This document shows positions 21,087-31,360 of a DNA stretch of 64,000 bases, one piece after another. The notes beneath the pieces are model-generated. The model saw nothing but the letters and a program-made list of their open reading frames with translations, was not told the origin of the DNA and searched no databases. The position numbers were made by a program, and so were the translations under genes. Where the stretch lies: the NCBI RefSeq assembly GCF_907164915.1, contig NC_061863.1, forward strand, positions 41,947,382 to 42,011,381, read 5' to 3'. Each line of letters opens with the position of its first letter. Position 1 is the first letter of the stretch. The stretch comes from Impatiens glandulifera (lineage: Eukaryota > Streptophyta > Magnoliopsida > Ericales > Balsaminaceae).

Positions 21087-22737
21087 GTGTTTGGGTGATC
21101 AAGACGCAACATAATTAAAATGGATAATTTTAAATTTATTTAATTTATTTGTATCATTTTTATTTTATTTAAATAAATCCAAAATTTAATTCTAAATATA
21201 AGATATAAAATGTGGGTTTCACGTTTTGTATATATATCTTACATCTATGGAGAAGTCTAAGAGAGTAAACTATTACTTTAAAAAATGCTTATTGTTGAAA
21301 GAAGTATATTTCAACCTTTGGACTTCATCCATAACTTATTTTTATTCAATTTTGTACCAATGAAATTAGAAAATTTGGTTTTACCCCTTCTCTTTCTACA
21401 AATGACCAAATAGACCATGCGCTAAGTAACTAAACAATTCGAAAACTTATGTTTGTTTTAATTTTGGCCCGAAACTTTATCTGATCCACTCTTTTTATTT
21501 TTATCAATTGTGATAAATAAAATAATTTAACACATTTCACATAATTATTTTCATGATTAGATCTATTATTTTCATGATTTGGCTTATTTTTGTAATAAAT
21601 TATTGAATATATATTTTAAACCTTTAATTTTATGTGTGCTCATATTTTTTTTTTAATTATTTAATGTCATTTTATTAAAAACCCATCCAGAGAAACAAAG
21701 TTCAATCAAGACAAACATAATACTTTGCCATGAATCAAAAGAGAACACAATCAAACATGAATCAAGGTGCTCATCTTTTTATTATGGGTAGTAGATTTGT
21801 ACGGATTAACTCAAACTATGACCAATTGAACTATGACTAACTAAAAATAATATTGGTTATTTGTTCACGTGCTGTTTAGAATGCTTTAATAATAAATGTG
21901 TTAGTCTAGACATTTGAATGCTTAATTTTTCGTTATAATATTAGATTTTTTTATGGAAGGTACACAAATGTATCTCATTGCAAATAGGATAATATTTTAA
22001 GTGTAAACTTATCAAATTGCGGATACTAGGCTGACATATATATGTTTTTGTTAGAATGTATTAAGGGTTGAATAAATATATATGTTAGAGGAGTCAGCGA
22101 CTAGAGTCAAGTAGTACTCCTAAATCATAACCATAACTTCACTCTCTCAGGCCCTTAAACAAGGTCGTGTGCTATAAACCATAAGCATGTTAAATCTCAT
22201 GTGCCTCGACAATGGTGTACGGAGACTTGAAAATGTCTATTTTCTTTCTCTAACATGATTACATATTATACTTGTCTTATAATCATGTATATATGGTTAA
22301 GATTATAATTTACTTATTACACTTGTCTTATAATCATAAGATTATAATTAAAAAATAGTCTATAATTAGAGTTGGGGTAAAACACACTCTTAATCTTTCC
22401 TATCTTATACATTTACATACCACGTATCTAACTTCCATTGAATATTCTTCACTTCTTACGTATTCATCTCGATCGTATTCACTTTCTTCCTTTCTAATTC
22501 CAAAATTCTCCAAGCATGTCTTCTTCGTCATGCACCATTAATAAAAAGAAACATACAATATTATTTCATCACACTTTTTTTTCTAAACATTGATCATTCA
22601 AATAGACTCTGAGTCTCTGACATCAAATCATTTCCAAAGATAAATAGTTTAACATTTTTAAAAATGATAAAATGAAATTATTTTATTAGATAAATGAAAA
22701 TTTCAAAAAACTTGATAAAATTTAGAGGGGATTTGGT
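21087..22737. other. AT-rich intergenic DNA
   Basis: No open frames beyond chance and no element ends recognised. Confidence 0.5.
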
Positions 22738-22886
22738 TTGAAATGTTGGAAGGATTTAAGATGTCTTATTTATGCAAATTAAATCCCAAAGAGGTTTACA
22801 TAATTAGAATTAGGAAGAGGAAGAGGAAGAGGAAGAGGAAGAGGAAGAGGAAGAGGAAGAGGAAGAGGAAGAGGAAGAGGAAGAGG
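22738..22886. repeat. Module A of the membrane-peptide units plus (GGAAGA)n microsatellite
   Basis: TTGAAATGTTGGAAGGATTTAAG... to AAAGAGGTTTA matches the segment at 31088-31152 that precedes the GGA repeat of unit 3. Here it runs into about 12.5 copies of GGAAGA (22812-22886). The same locus in copy 2 has about 23.5. Confidence 0.85.
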
Positions 22887-23237
22887 AGGCGGCATTGATA
22901 AAGATGAAAAGAAAAGGTTGCAGAGCCTGATCATCAATAATATTTTACATTTCCAATCCTCCTAGACAAGAAGGAAGGATGAAATGGACTAAACAAACAA
23001 AATTAGACAGTTTAAAAATAAAACCATAATATTATAATTAGTTAATTTGTTTCTGATCACATTCAACAAAATTATATATAATAACACGAACACCTAAAAA
23101 AAGCTAGGATTTGCATCAAAATCCTGCTTGAGTATATATATATATATATATTTAGCATATCTTTAGGAAACACGTATGTACTACTGCAAAGGAGGTAGAG
23201 GCCCGACGACGAGAAGAGGAGGCGGAGGAGGATGTTG

Positions 23238-23390
23238 TCACTGGTAAATTAGCATGACGACAGCCACGCAGAAGAAGAATATTAAAGTCAAAATAATTCT
23301 GACCAGGTATGGAATCAGTTTATTGTGTTCGGATTTAGAAGGATTACAACGATACTCATACGATTGCACTTGTGGGGAAGAAGCCGACAT
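23238..23390 (-). CDS. Small single-pass membrane peptide, unit 1
   Basis: 50 residues starting MSASSPQVQSYEYRCNPSK. A soluble, Ser/Tyr-rich N-terminus is followed by LIPYLVRIILTLIFFF and VAVVMLIYQ, one clear transmembrane segment, then a stop. Beyond the TGA the same frame continues QHPPPPPLLVVGPLPPLQ, which is translated in the better copy at 59124-59333, so this copy is truncated. The start was chosen because all paralogues share it; an ATG 93 bases upstream lies in an inserted MITE. Family not recognised. Confidence 0.4.
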   Translation of the reverse strand: MSASSPQVQSYEYRCNPSKSEHNKLIPYLVRIILTLIFFFCVAVVMLIYQ

Positions 23391-23435
23391 TTGAAGATTG
23401 TTTGAGGGATTAGAAAAAAACAGTGCCTCTTGTTT

Positions 23436-23751
23436 GAGTGAGAATCTGCTGTCCCAAGTTAAGTTGTCCCCTTGCTGTCTCATTTATCAAAACAACATAA
23501 TTTTGATAAATTAAACAAATAAAAAATTATATATATATATATGAAATAAACTCTAAATCCAAAACCTTAAACCCTAAATTCTAAACTCTAAACCCTAAAT
23601 TCTAAATTTTAAATCTTAAAAAATTATATATATAATATTTATTTTAATATTTAATTTTCTCTTTCCTTTCTCCACTCTCTTCTCCCTTCTTCCTTCTCCC
23701 TTCTACGAGACAGCAAGTGAAACATTATCTTGGAATAGTAGATCTGATTCG
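23436..23751. mobile_element. Mutator-type MITE with telomere-like motifs
   Basis: Inserted in unit 1: flanked by the perfect 9-bp duplication CTCTTGTTT (23427-23435 and 23752-23760) and absent from the paralogous unit at 29940, which shows the empty site. Imperfect ends AGAATCTGCTGTCCCAAG / AGATCTACTATTCCAAG. The interior has the same TAAACCCTAAA-type run as the dimer at 17861-18327, so it is the same family. Confidence 0.88.
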
Positions 23752-23760
23752 CTCTTGTTT

Positions 23761-24688
23761 AATGTTCACCCGGAGAGAGAGAAAGCATTGAGATGAAGTA
23801 AAGAAATCTTCTAGACAAGTATCTTTTGGGGTTACAAGCATTATTAATTTTAATTATATATTTTATATTTATAAAATATAGTAATTAATGAATTTAAAAA
23901 GAGAGGATGAAGGTTATAATAAGTTTAGAGAGTATAAAACAGTATTTAGAAAAAAATAAAATAAAAATATATTATGGAAAAATTGTTTGAAATTGGATAG
24001 ACAAGGAATTGTCCTTTTTCTAAACATGGTTTGTTTGTTTGGGAGTTTTAATTATTCATTTGAGGGGAATTGAGACTATAAATAATAAAAAGATAGCTAG
24101 GGATGGAGACATGCACGCTTTACATCATCAATATGCCATCTTCCAAATAAAATAATTTATAATTTTAAAAATATAATAAATTAAATAGTCATAACTTTTC
24201 ATATATTTGGACAATTATATTTTGGAAAAAGGCATATAAATACTATATATTCTTTCTTTTTTTTATTTATTTATTTATTAAATTTAATTACCATTTAATT
24301 CATTACTCTCATTATCAGTTTTGTTTTGGTTATTTAAATGACTTTTAACTATTTTTAAATAATTGTGTTGGATATAAATTATAAAAAATTATTACAATAA
24401 ATAAATAAAAATTAAGAAGCTTAAGAAATTAATTAACCCACTTAATATAAATAGATATAAAAAAAGAAAACCATCTAAAAAATTGAGGTTTAAATCTAAG
24501 TATAACAATTTTTATATAATTTATAAATTATTTATAAAAAATTGATCTATATCGATTTTGAGAAAAAAATTTATTTTTTAAAACTACTTTAAATATATTA
24601 ATATATAATGATACAATATTTAAATATTTTTATTATTTAATTTAAAATGTTTAATTTTAATTATATATATTATATAAAATTAAGTAAA
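23761..24688. repeat. 5' flank of membrane-peptide unit 1
   Basis: Matches 29950-30911 (flank of unit 2) almost base for base, for example GATAGCTAGGGATGGAGACAT in both. Similarity stops at AATTAAGTAAA, where the hairpin-bearing transposon begins. It contains no gene beyond the upstream region of the unit 1 peptide. Confidence 0.85.
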
Positions 24689-25333
24689 CTGGGTAATTGC
24701 GAAGGTTATTCAAAAAACTTTCGGTTTTACTTTTCCTGAATTTTTTAATTACGAAGGTTTCCCAATAAACCTTCGGTTTTGACTCATCCCCCAAAAAATG
24801 AAAAATAATTCTAATTTTGGTGATGGTTATTTCCGAAGGTTTTTCAATAAACCTTCGGTTTTGACTAATATCAAAACCGAAAATAATATAAAAACCTTCG
24901 GTAACTACCTTTATAAATACAAATCCTAACCCTTCTATTTTTCATTCGCCTTTCTCTCTCTTCCGCCCGCGCCGCAGCCGCCTCCGCCGCTTCCCTTCTT
25001 CTTCTCGCATTCGTCGTCGATCTAGGTTAAATTTATTTTGTTTCGTTAATTATTAGATTTAGATTTTTTATCGGTTAGTTTTATAATATCTAGATTTAGG
25101 CTAGTTTAGATTATTTGTTTGATAGTTTGATTTAGATTTGTTATTGTTTAGATTAGATTTAGGTTAGATTATATTATATTTTGTTTGTTAAATATATATA
25201 TATATATATATATATGATTTTGTTAGAGTTTGTTAAATGTATGATATATTTTGGTTATTGTGTTTGATTTAAGTTATATTAGATTTGGATTATGGTTATT
25301 TTGTTTGATTAATATATATGAAATGCATTTAGG

Positions 25334-25579
25334 ATGAATGATTCACGGAAAAATATTCGGCGTACACTAGAGAAACTGTCCCGGCCATACCAGAATTTGA
25401 TAGCAACATCAAAATCAGCGGAAGAGGCGAGACAAATATCGTTGGAATTGGAGCAAATCCGATTGAGGGATGCAGAAAGAGCTCAATTGGTTACTGAACT
25501 AAAAGCGGATAATGCTCAAATGAAGCAAAATTTGGAAGATCTCGAACAACAAGTTGATTATTTTAAGAAGTATAATTAA
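25334..25579 (+). CDS. Coiled-coil protein of transposon remnant 1
   Basis: 81 residues. The start MNDSRKNIRRTLEKLSRPYQNLIA parallels the second gene's MSEGRKEIWKTMRKTPNK-YQNLLA. The remainder, ISLELEQIRLRDAERAQLV then ELKADNAQMKQNLEDLEQQV, is a coiled coil that parallels that gene's C-terminal LSLKLEELEKRDEERTRTI. After the stop, the next bases still read PPPPRP in frame, like the QPPPPPP tail of the larger protein. A splice acceptor (GCATTTAG) directly precedes the ATG. The central transposase-like domain is missing. Inferred role: a dimerising accessory or repressor-like protein. Copy 2 (52368-52613) differs only by Arg/Trp at residue 5. Confidence 0.55.
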   Translation: MNDSRKNIRRTLEKLSRPYQNLIATSKSAEEARQISLELEQIRLRDAERAQLVTELKADNAQMKQNLEDLEQQVDYFKKYN

Positions 25580-25819
25580 CCACCCCCTCCTCGCCCTTCA
25601 TCTACTATTTAGTAGATTTTAGTGTTTAATTTATTATGTGTAATCTTTTTCGTTCGAACTGATGTAATATTTGGTGTGTTTTGAATTATGATTTATTATT
25701 ATCTTTTGTTCTATTAATGTGGTTTAGGAATTTTTTTCCTTTATTAATTGGTTATTTGACAAAATTATAGAACATGTTTAATTTATACTTTTGTCAAAAA
25801 TATGCTAATTGCGAAAGGT

Positions 25820-26455
25820 ATTCAAAGAACCCTAGGTTTTAATTAGTAATTGCAAAAGTTTTTTGAAAAACTCTCGCTTTTGACCCAAGGTAATTACGAA
25901 AGTTTTCAACTAAACTTTCGTTTTTTACCCTTCCCAAAAAAACTTGAATTTTTTTTAAGTGTTGGGAATGGGTATTTGCGAAAGTTTATTTGAAAACTTT
26001 CGCTTTTGACCCTTCCCAAAAAAAATGGAAATTTTTCTAAGTGTTGGGAAGGGGTATTTGCGAAAGTTTATTTAAAAACTTTCGCTTTTGACCTTTCCCC
26101 CAAAAAAATGGAAATTTTTCTAAGTGTTGGGAAGGGGTATTTGCGAAAGTTTTCAATAAAATTTCGTTTTTGACCCTTCCCCAAAAAATTTGGAAATTTT
26201 CTAAGTGTTGGGAAGGGTATTTGCGAAAGTTTTCAAATAAACTTTCGTTTTTGACCCTTCTCCAAAAAAAACTAGAAATTTTTCTAATTGTTGGGAATGG
26301 GTATTTGCGAAAGTTTATTTGAAAACTTTCTCTTTTGACCATTCCCCAAAAAAATAGAAATTTTTCTAAGTGTTGGGAAGGGGTATTTGCGAAAGTTTTC
26401 AATAAAACTTTCGCTTTTGACCCTTCCACAAAAAATTTGGAAATTTTTCTAAGTG
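25820..26455. repeat. Array of palindromic hairpins, ~82-bp period, 9 in this copy
   Basis: Each unit has TTTGCGAAAGTTTTCAA..AAACTTTCGCTTTTGACCC followed by a spacer CTTCCCCAAAAAAATTTGGAAATTTTTCTAAGTGTTGGGAAGGGG. TTTGCG occurs at 26057, 26140, 26220, 26304 and 26386. Each arm pair can fold into an ~11-bp stem. Long minus-strand frames across it are a by-product of the repeat. Confidence 0.88.
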
Positions 26456-26456
26456 A
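26453..26456. other. Deletion junction specific to copy 1
   Basis: CTAAGTG|ATTGATG joins sequence that in copy 2 is separated by 2,401 bp (53489-55889). The trinucleotide GTG is present at both break sites. Confidence 0.88.
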
Positions 26457-26884
26457 TTGATGTTTGATTATGTTTGATTAATGTTAAAAAGTAGTTTATA
26501 TTGAGTTTGATTTATATTATGTTTTATTATGGCTTGTTCAGGTGAAATTTTGGTTGGATAATGTTAGATTATGTTGAATTTTGCTTGAATAATGTTAGAT
26601 TATGTTGAATTTTGGTTGGATAATGATAGATTAGGTAGAGATTATGTTATAATTATGTAAGCCTAATTAATTTATACAAAGTTAAGTAAATAATAATGCG
26701 GGTTGTTTTCTATTTTATTAGAAAGATGTAAGTACCCGATAAAAATTGGAAGATTGTGACAAAAATAAAACCGTGGTTTACAAATATATAGTTAGATTAA
26801 TTAATTAGGTAGATTTATGTTTTTTACTTTATTATTACTACTTTATTTCAAATATTCGCTCATTTTTATTAATGGTGATTAAGA

Positions 26885-28646
26885 ATGTCTGAAGGTCGTA
26901 AAGAAATTTGGAAGACTATGAGGAAAACACCCAACAAATTGGGTAAGTAATACCAAAACCTACTTGCACAATCAGAAAACATAAGGCTCCGAGAAGAGTC
27001 TTCTAGAGATCAAGCACCTATTATTGTGAACCCGATAGCTACTGCTCCCCCACAAGACGAGGATATTGATGCTGCTGAGGCTGAAGAATTTATTGAGAGT
27101 ACGTTTGCTGATATGGGGATGACGATGAGACTGATGACGAGGGTCACGAGGAGGATGACGAGGAGGATCATTCCACTCCCGACCCATCATCGACAGGTAA
27201 CTTGTTTACACTTAGTTATTGTTTGAATTAATTAACATATTTAATTATGAATTTGATAATTTTGAAGAATCTTCTGCCCGTAAGAGATGGAGGAAGAACA
27301 AGAATATCGCGCTACCTAAGAGGTCAGCGGGGACAAAAATTGCTCTGACATTTAGAGCGGTAGATGGGAGGCCCGGCGGTGTTGACGACGGAAGAATAAT
27401 GTGGTCTAGACATTTGGGATCGGTTGTGCGGGACCCCTTAGCCGTCTCACACTGTCTTCTGAAGTGGAAGGCATTAAGTGCTGACCAATTGGATTCAATT
27501 TGAACTATTATAACAGTAATAATCATTACTTAATTATACATTAATCATTCAATAATTTTTATAACATTTGAATGTTTTTATTTTCAGGATCCGTTTGAGT
27601 CTACTAATGGTTCTATTGAACAATATCGAAAGACCAGATTGGCACACGCCAAACAGATATGAGATAGATGGCGCTCGGATTTGAACAGAGATTATATCTG
27701 CATCCATTAAGGAGATGAGGCGGCGATATTGGTCAATCGTCCACCAAACTACGATCGAGATGATTGGGAGTTTGTGTGTCGCAACCATTACTTCACGGAA
27801 AAATTTAAGGTACGGTTTTATAAATTATAAAATATGATATTAATTATTCTAACTTCATTTTTTATTTCAAATATAGCAAAATAGTCGAATCAATGTTGTC
27901 AACAAAAATAAGCTCAAATTCCTACATCATACTAGAAGTAGACCATTTGCTTAAGTGAAGGAAGAATTGGTATGTACATTATTTCTAATAACTTAATTAT
28001 AAAGATTGTTATTAATTTTATAAATCATTTATTTCAATAGGCGCTTGAAATGGGACGGACTCCCTCTGTCATTGATGTATTCAAGAGGACCCTTACCCCA
28101 AAACCGACAAAAGAAAACCCAACCCCCGTCCCGAACGAATGAGTGCAAGAGAAAATTGTAAGTTAATTGAATATAGTTAGTTTTTTATTATATAAATGAT
28201 AATTTATTTCAAATGTGCAGGTTGAGATGGAGGAAGTTCTTAGTAATGAACCGGAAATATCTGATTTTGAATTGACGAAGAGAGTGTTCAGACAACAAAA
28301 GCACGGGAGAGTGTTCGGTATGGGATCAGGTGTCCGGCCAACACACTTTCATGAGGATCGTCGAAGTGGAAACAGTTCACAACGATCCACTGATCGATTG
28401 TTTGAAGAGAATCAAAGATTGTCGCTGAAACTGGAGGAATTGGAGAAGAGGGATGAAGAAAGAACGCGAACAATTAATGAAATACAAGCGGAAAAACTAG
28501 AAATTGTGACAAGAATGGAGAGGGAGAAGTTAGAAATGACCGAAAGAATATAGACGGAAAGGTTATAAATGAATGCAAGAATGGAGAGTTTCGAAATGTT
28601 TATGAGGCAACATCAACAACCACCACCTCCTCCCCCCACCAGCTAA
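26885..28646 (+). pseudogene. En/Spm-type transposase gene (Transposase_24-like), promoterless copy
   Basis: Six exons with recognisable splice sites: about 26885-27196, 27268-27503, 27588-27809, 27877-27969, 28041-28157 and 28221-28646. The first starts MSEGRKEIWKTMRK and has an acidic tract (DEDIDAAEAEEF). The second carries RKRWRKNKNIALPKRSAGTK and MWSRHLGSVVRD; the third SIEQYRKTRLAHAKQ and RPPNYDRDDWEFVC; the fifth MGRTPSVIDVFKRT; the sixth KHGRVFGMGSG followed by a coiled coil and a Pro tail. This block order is that of plant Ptta/En/Spm Transposase_24 proteins. Defects: TAA after NKLGK, a 1-bp deletion at GATATGGGGATG (copy 2 has five G), further stops in exons 3 to 6, and a TAA in the last exon (TTATAAATG) absent from copy 2. 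The 5' exon and promoter were removed by the 2.4-kb deletion. Confidence 0.72.
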
Positions 28647-28869
28647 TTCTAGTACGTTTTTATTGGTTGTTTCGATTGAAAACAGGTTTATCAATTCATT
28701 GAGTACGTTTTCATTTGAATTTAAAACAGATTGTTTGGATGATTAGTTTGGTTGAGAATTTTGTAATGATAATGATCATTTCCTGTATGTGGCATTTGTT
28801 TTATTATTGATATATTGGTTTGGCTGAACAAGTTTTTGTTGCGCACAAAACAATCGGCCTATTTTATAC

Positions 28870-29490
28870 ATTTTGTAATGAAAAACCGAAAGTTAATGGA
28901 AATATTTCGGTTTTTCTTCATAGAAAAAACCAAGAGTTATATGGAAAGCTTTCGGGTGTTCCTTTGAAGAAAAATCGAAAGTTCTTCATAAACCTCTCGG
29001 TTTTGTATCAAAGGGAAAAACCGAAAGTTAAATGGAAAACTTTCTGTTTTTCCATTTGAAGAAACACCGAAAGTTCTTCATAAACCTCTCGCTTTTGTAT
29101 CAAAGGGAAAAACTGAAAGTTAATTGTAAAACTTTCGGTTTTTCCCTTTGGAGAAAAACCGAAAGTTAATTAGAAAACTTTCAGTATTTCCCTTTGGTGA
29201 AAAAACGAAAATTAATTAGAAAACTTTTGGTTTTTCCTTCTGATGAAAAACTAAAAGTTAATTAGAAAACTTTCGTTTTTTCTCCAAAGAGAAAAACCGA
29301 AAGTTTTACAATTAACTTTCGGTTTTTCTCCCGGGTATCTAAACCGAAAATTCTATTATATCTCTCGGTAAACGCCCAATTGTTTTTAACGAAAGAGTCA
29401 ATACCGAGGAATGGCGAGAGTTACCTAAACTTTCGGTATTGGGTCTATAGCGAAAAATATAGGGTCAAAACCGAGAGTTTTTACTCTCAT
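28870..29490. repeat. 3' subterminal hairpin array of the transposon
   Basis: About ten inverted pairs of ACCGAAAGTT / AACTTTCGGTTTTT separated by CCCTTTGGAGAA-like spacers, period ~60 bp. They mirror the CGAAAGTTT motifs upstream of the gene. The element's right limit is taken near 29514, where unit 2 homology resumes; no CACTA end was found. Confidence 0.85.
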
Positions 29491-29576
29491 TTTTTTATCC
29501 CTTTTTCACCCGTGAACAAATATATATATAAACATAAACACCTAAAAAACCAGGGTTTGCATCACAATCCCTTTTG

Positions 29577-29579
<3 letters not shown>

Positions 29580-29665
<86 letters not shown>
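29580..29665. repeat. (TA)n microsatellite
   Basis: About 43 uninterrupted TA dinucleotides downstream of the unit 2 peptide frame (minus strand). The equivalent in unit 1 (23135-23152) has only about 9. Confidence 0.95.
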
Positions 29666-29668
<3 letters not shown>

Positions 29669-29753
29669 GCATATCTTAGGAAACAAGTACGTACTACTGC
29701 AAAGGAGGTAGAGGGACGACGACGGGAAGAGGAGGTGGAGGAGGATGCTGCCA

Positions 29754-29903
29754 CTAGTAAATTAGCATGAAGACAACGATGCCAAAAAAGAATATTAAAG
29801 TCAAAATAATTCTGACCAGGTATGAAATCAGTTTATTGTGTTCGGATTTAGAAGGATTACAACGATACTCATACGACTGCACTTGTGGGGAAGAAGTCGA
29901 CAT
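29754..29903 (-). CDS. Small single-pass membrane peptide, unit 2, truncated
   Basis: 49 residues: MSTSSPQVQSYEYRCNPSK, then LISYLVRIILTLIFFF and GIVVFMLIY, ending at a TAG where copy 2 has CAG (Gln) and continues into a Pro-rich tail. Its downstream module A is missing, because the hairpin-bearing transposons begin just beyond. An unrelated in-frame ATG 54 bases upstream is not conserved. Confidence 0.4.
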   Translation of the reverse strand: MSTSSPQVQSYEYRCNPSKSEHNKLISYLVRIILTLIFFFGIVVFMLIY

Positions 29904-29919
29904 TTGAAGATTGTTTGAG

Positions 29920-31059
29920 GGATCAGAAAAAAACAGTGTCTTTTGTTTAATGTTCAACCGGGGAGAGAGAAAGCATTGAGATGAAGTAAAGAAAAAACTC
30001 TCTCGACAAGTATTGCTTTTTTGGGGTTATAAGCATTATTAATTTTAATTATATATTTTATATTTATAAAATAAAGTAATTAATGAATTTAAAAAGAGAG
30101 GATTAATTAATAAATTTAGAGAGGATGAATAATAATTAGTGAGGTTATAATAAGTTTAGATAGTATAAATTAGTATTTTAGAAAGAAAAAAATATGTATT
30201 GTTGGAAAATTGTTTAAAATTGGATAGTCAAGGAATTATCCTTTTTCTAAACCTGGTTTGTTTGGGAATTTTAATTATTCATTAGAGGGGAATTGACACT
30301 ATAAATAATAAAAAAGATAGCTAGGGATGGAGACATACACGCTTTGCATCATCAATATGTCTTCTTCTAAATAAAACAATTTATAATTTTAAAAATATAA
30401 TAAATTAAATAGTCATAACTTTTCATATATTTGGACAATTATATTTTGGAAAGAGGCATATAAATACCATATATTTTTTTCTTTTTTATTTATTTATTGA
30501 TTTTAATTACCATTTAATTCACTGCTCTCATTAGTAGTTTTGTTTTGGTTATTTAAATGACTTTTAACTATTTTTAAATAATTGTGTATAAATAATTAAA
30601 AAATTATTACAATAAATAAAAAAAATTTAACAAGCTTAAGCAATTAATTAAGCACTTAATATAAATAGATATAAAAAAAAGAAAATCATCTAAAAAATTT
30701 AGGTTTAAATATAAGGATTCATCGGCAAAACAATTTTTATATAATTTATAAATTATTTTTAAAAAATTGATATGTATTCATTTTGAGAAATAAATTATTT
30801 TTTAAAATTATTTTAAATATATTAATATATAATGATAAAATTTTTAAATATTTTTATTATTTAATTTAGAAGGTTTAATTTTAATTATATATAATATATA
30901 AAATTAAGTAAAAATAAAATATACGTTATATTAATATTTTGTAATATATTTTAATTAATGTATGTATTTATTAATTTTAGTCATATTTATAAAATAAATA
31001 ATTAATGAGTTTAGTTTTGTAGATGAGTAATTAATAAATTAATTAATCATTTAGAGGGA
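29920..31059. repeat. 5' flank of membrane-peptide unit 2
   Basis: Paralogue of 23761-24688 up to 30911, then unit-specific AT-rich DNA to the start of unit 3. No gene seen. Confidence 0.75.
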
Positions 31060-31138
31060 GAGGGAGATGTCTAATTTAGAGGATGGTGGTTTGAAATGTT
31101 GGAAAGATTTAAAATATCTAGTTTATGTAAATCAAATC

Positions 31139-31360
31139 CTAAAGAGGTTTAAAGAATTGGGAGGAGGAGGAGGAGGAGGAGGAGGAGGAGGAGGAGGAGG
31201 AGGAGGAGGAGGAGGAGGAGGAGGAGGAGGAGGAGGAGGAGGAGGAGGAGGAGGAGGAGGAGAAAAAAAAAACAATTGAGAACAGGATTAGATTCAGTAT
31301 ATTCATTTTGTGTTTAGAATGATCAAAACCATATAGTTGCATTTGTGGAGAATACGACAT
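31139..31360 (-). CDS. Small membrane peptide with a microsatellite-encoded poly-Ser tail, unit 3
   Basis: 73 residues: MSYSPQMQLYGFDHSKHK, a hydrophobic MNILNLILFSIVFFF, then about 33 consecutive Ser encoded by (TCC)n, which is the reverse of the GGA microsatellite at 31162-31261, and QFFKPL before the stop. The N-terminus (M-S-x-S-P-Q-x-Q-x-Y) is the shared signature of all units. In units 1 and 2 the microsatellite lies beyond the stop; here it is in frame. Whether it is translated cannot be told from sequence. Confidence 0.4.
   Translation of the reverse strand: MSYSPQMQLYGFDHSKHKMNILNLILFSIVFFFSSSSSSSSSSSSSSSSSSSSSSSSSSSSSSSSSSQFFKPL
31162..31261. repeat. (GGA)n microsatellite, ~33 units
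   Basis: Uninterrupted AGG/GGA run. Copy 2 has about 34 units at 60590-60693. Confidence 0.95.

Larger units (their letters stand above)
24689..26455 (+). mobile_element. En/Spm-like transposon remnant 1 (hairpin-bearing, internally deleted)
   Basis: The left limit is set where unit-flank homology ends. Three inverted pairs (CGAAGGTT...AACCTTCGGTTTT) lie at 24699-24900, then a GC-rich leader with TATA-like TATAAATAC at 24911, an intron at about 25028-25332, one coding exon (25334-25579), and an array of hairpins to 26455. The exon resembles a joined head and tail of the gene at 26885-28646. The right side is cut by the deletion at 26455. No CACTA terminus is visible at the left limit. Confidence 0.65.

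Noticed and set aside
26037..26429. 130-codon minus-strand frame with repeated KTFANTPSQHLEKF
   Set aside because: Created by translation of the ~82-bp hairpin repeat; not homologous to any protein and of variable length in copy 2.
25820..26455. CRISPR-like array of palindromic repeats
   Set aside because: The spacers are themselves repeated, the arms vary, and this is plant nuclear DNA with no cas genes.
27245..27526. 93-codon minus-strand frame
   Set aside because: Shadow of exon 2 of the Transposase_24-like gene, which has the conserved blocks on the plus strand.
31067..31279. Poly-Gly open frame on the plus strand
   Set aside because: It is the antisense of the GGA microsatellite; the minus-strand peptide frame has the conserved start and membrane segment.
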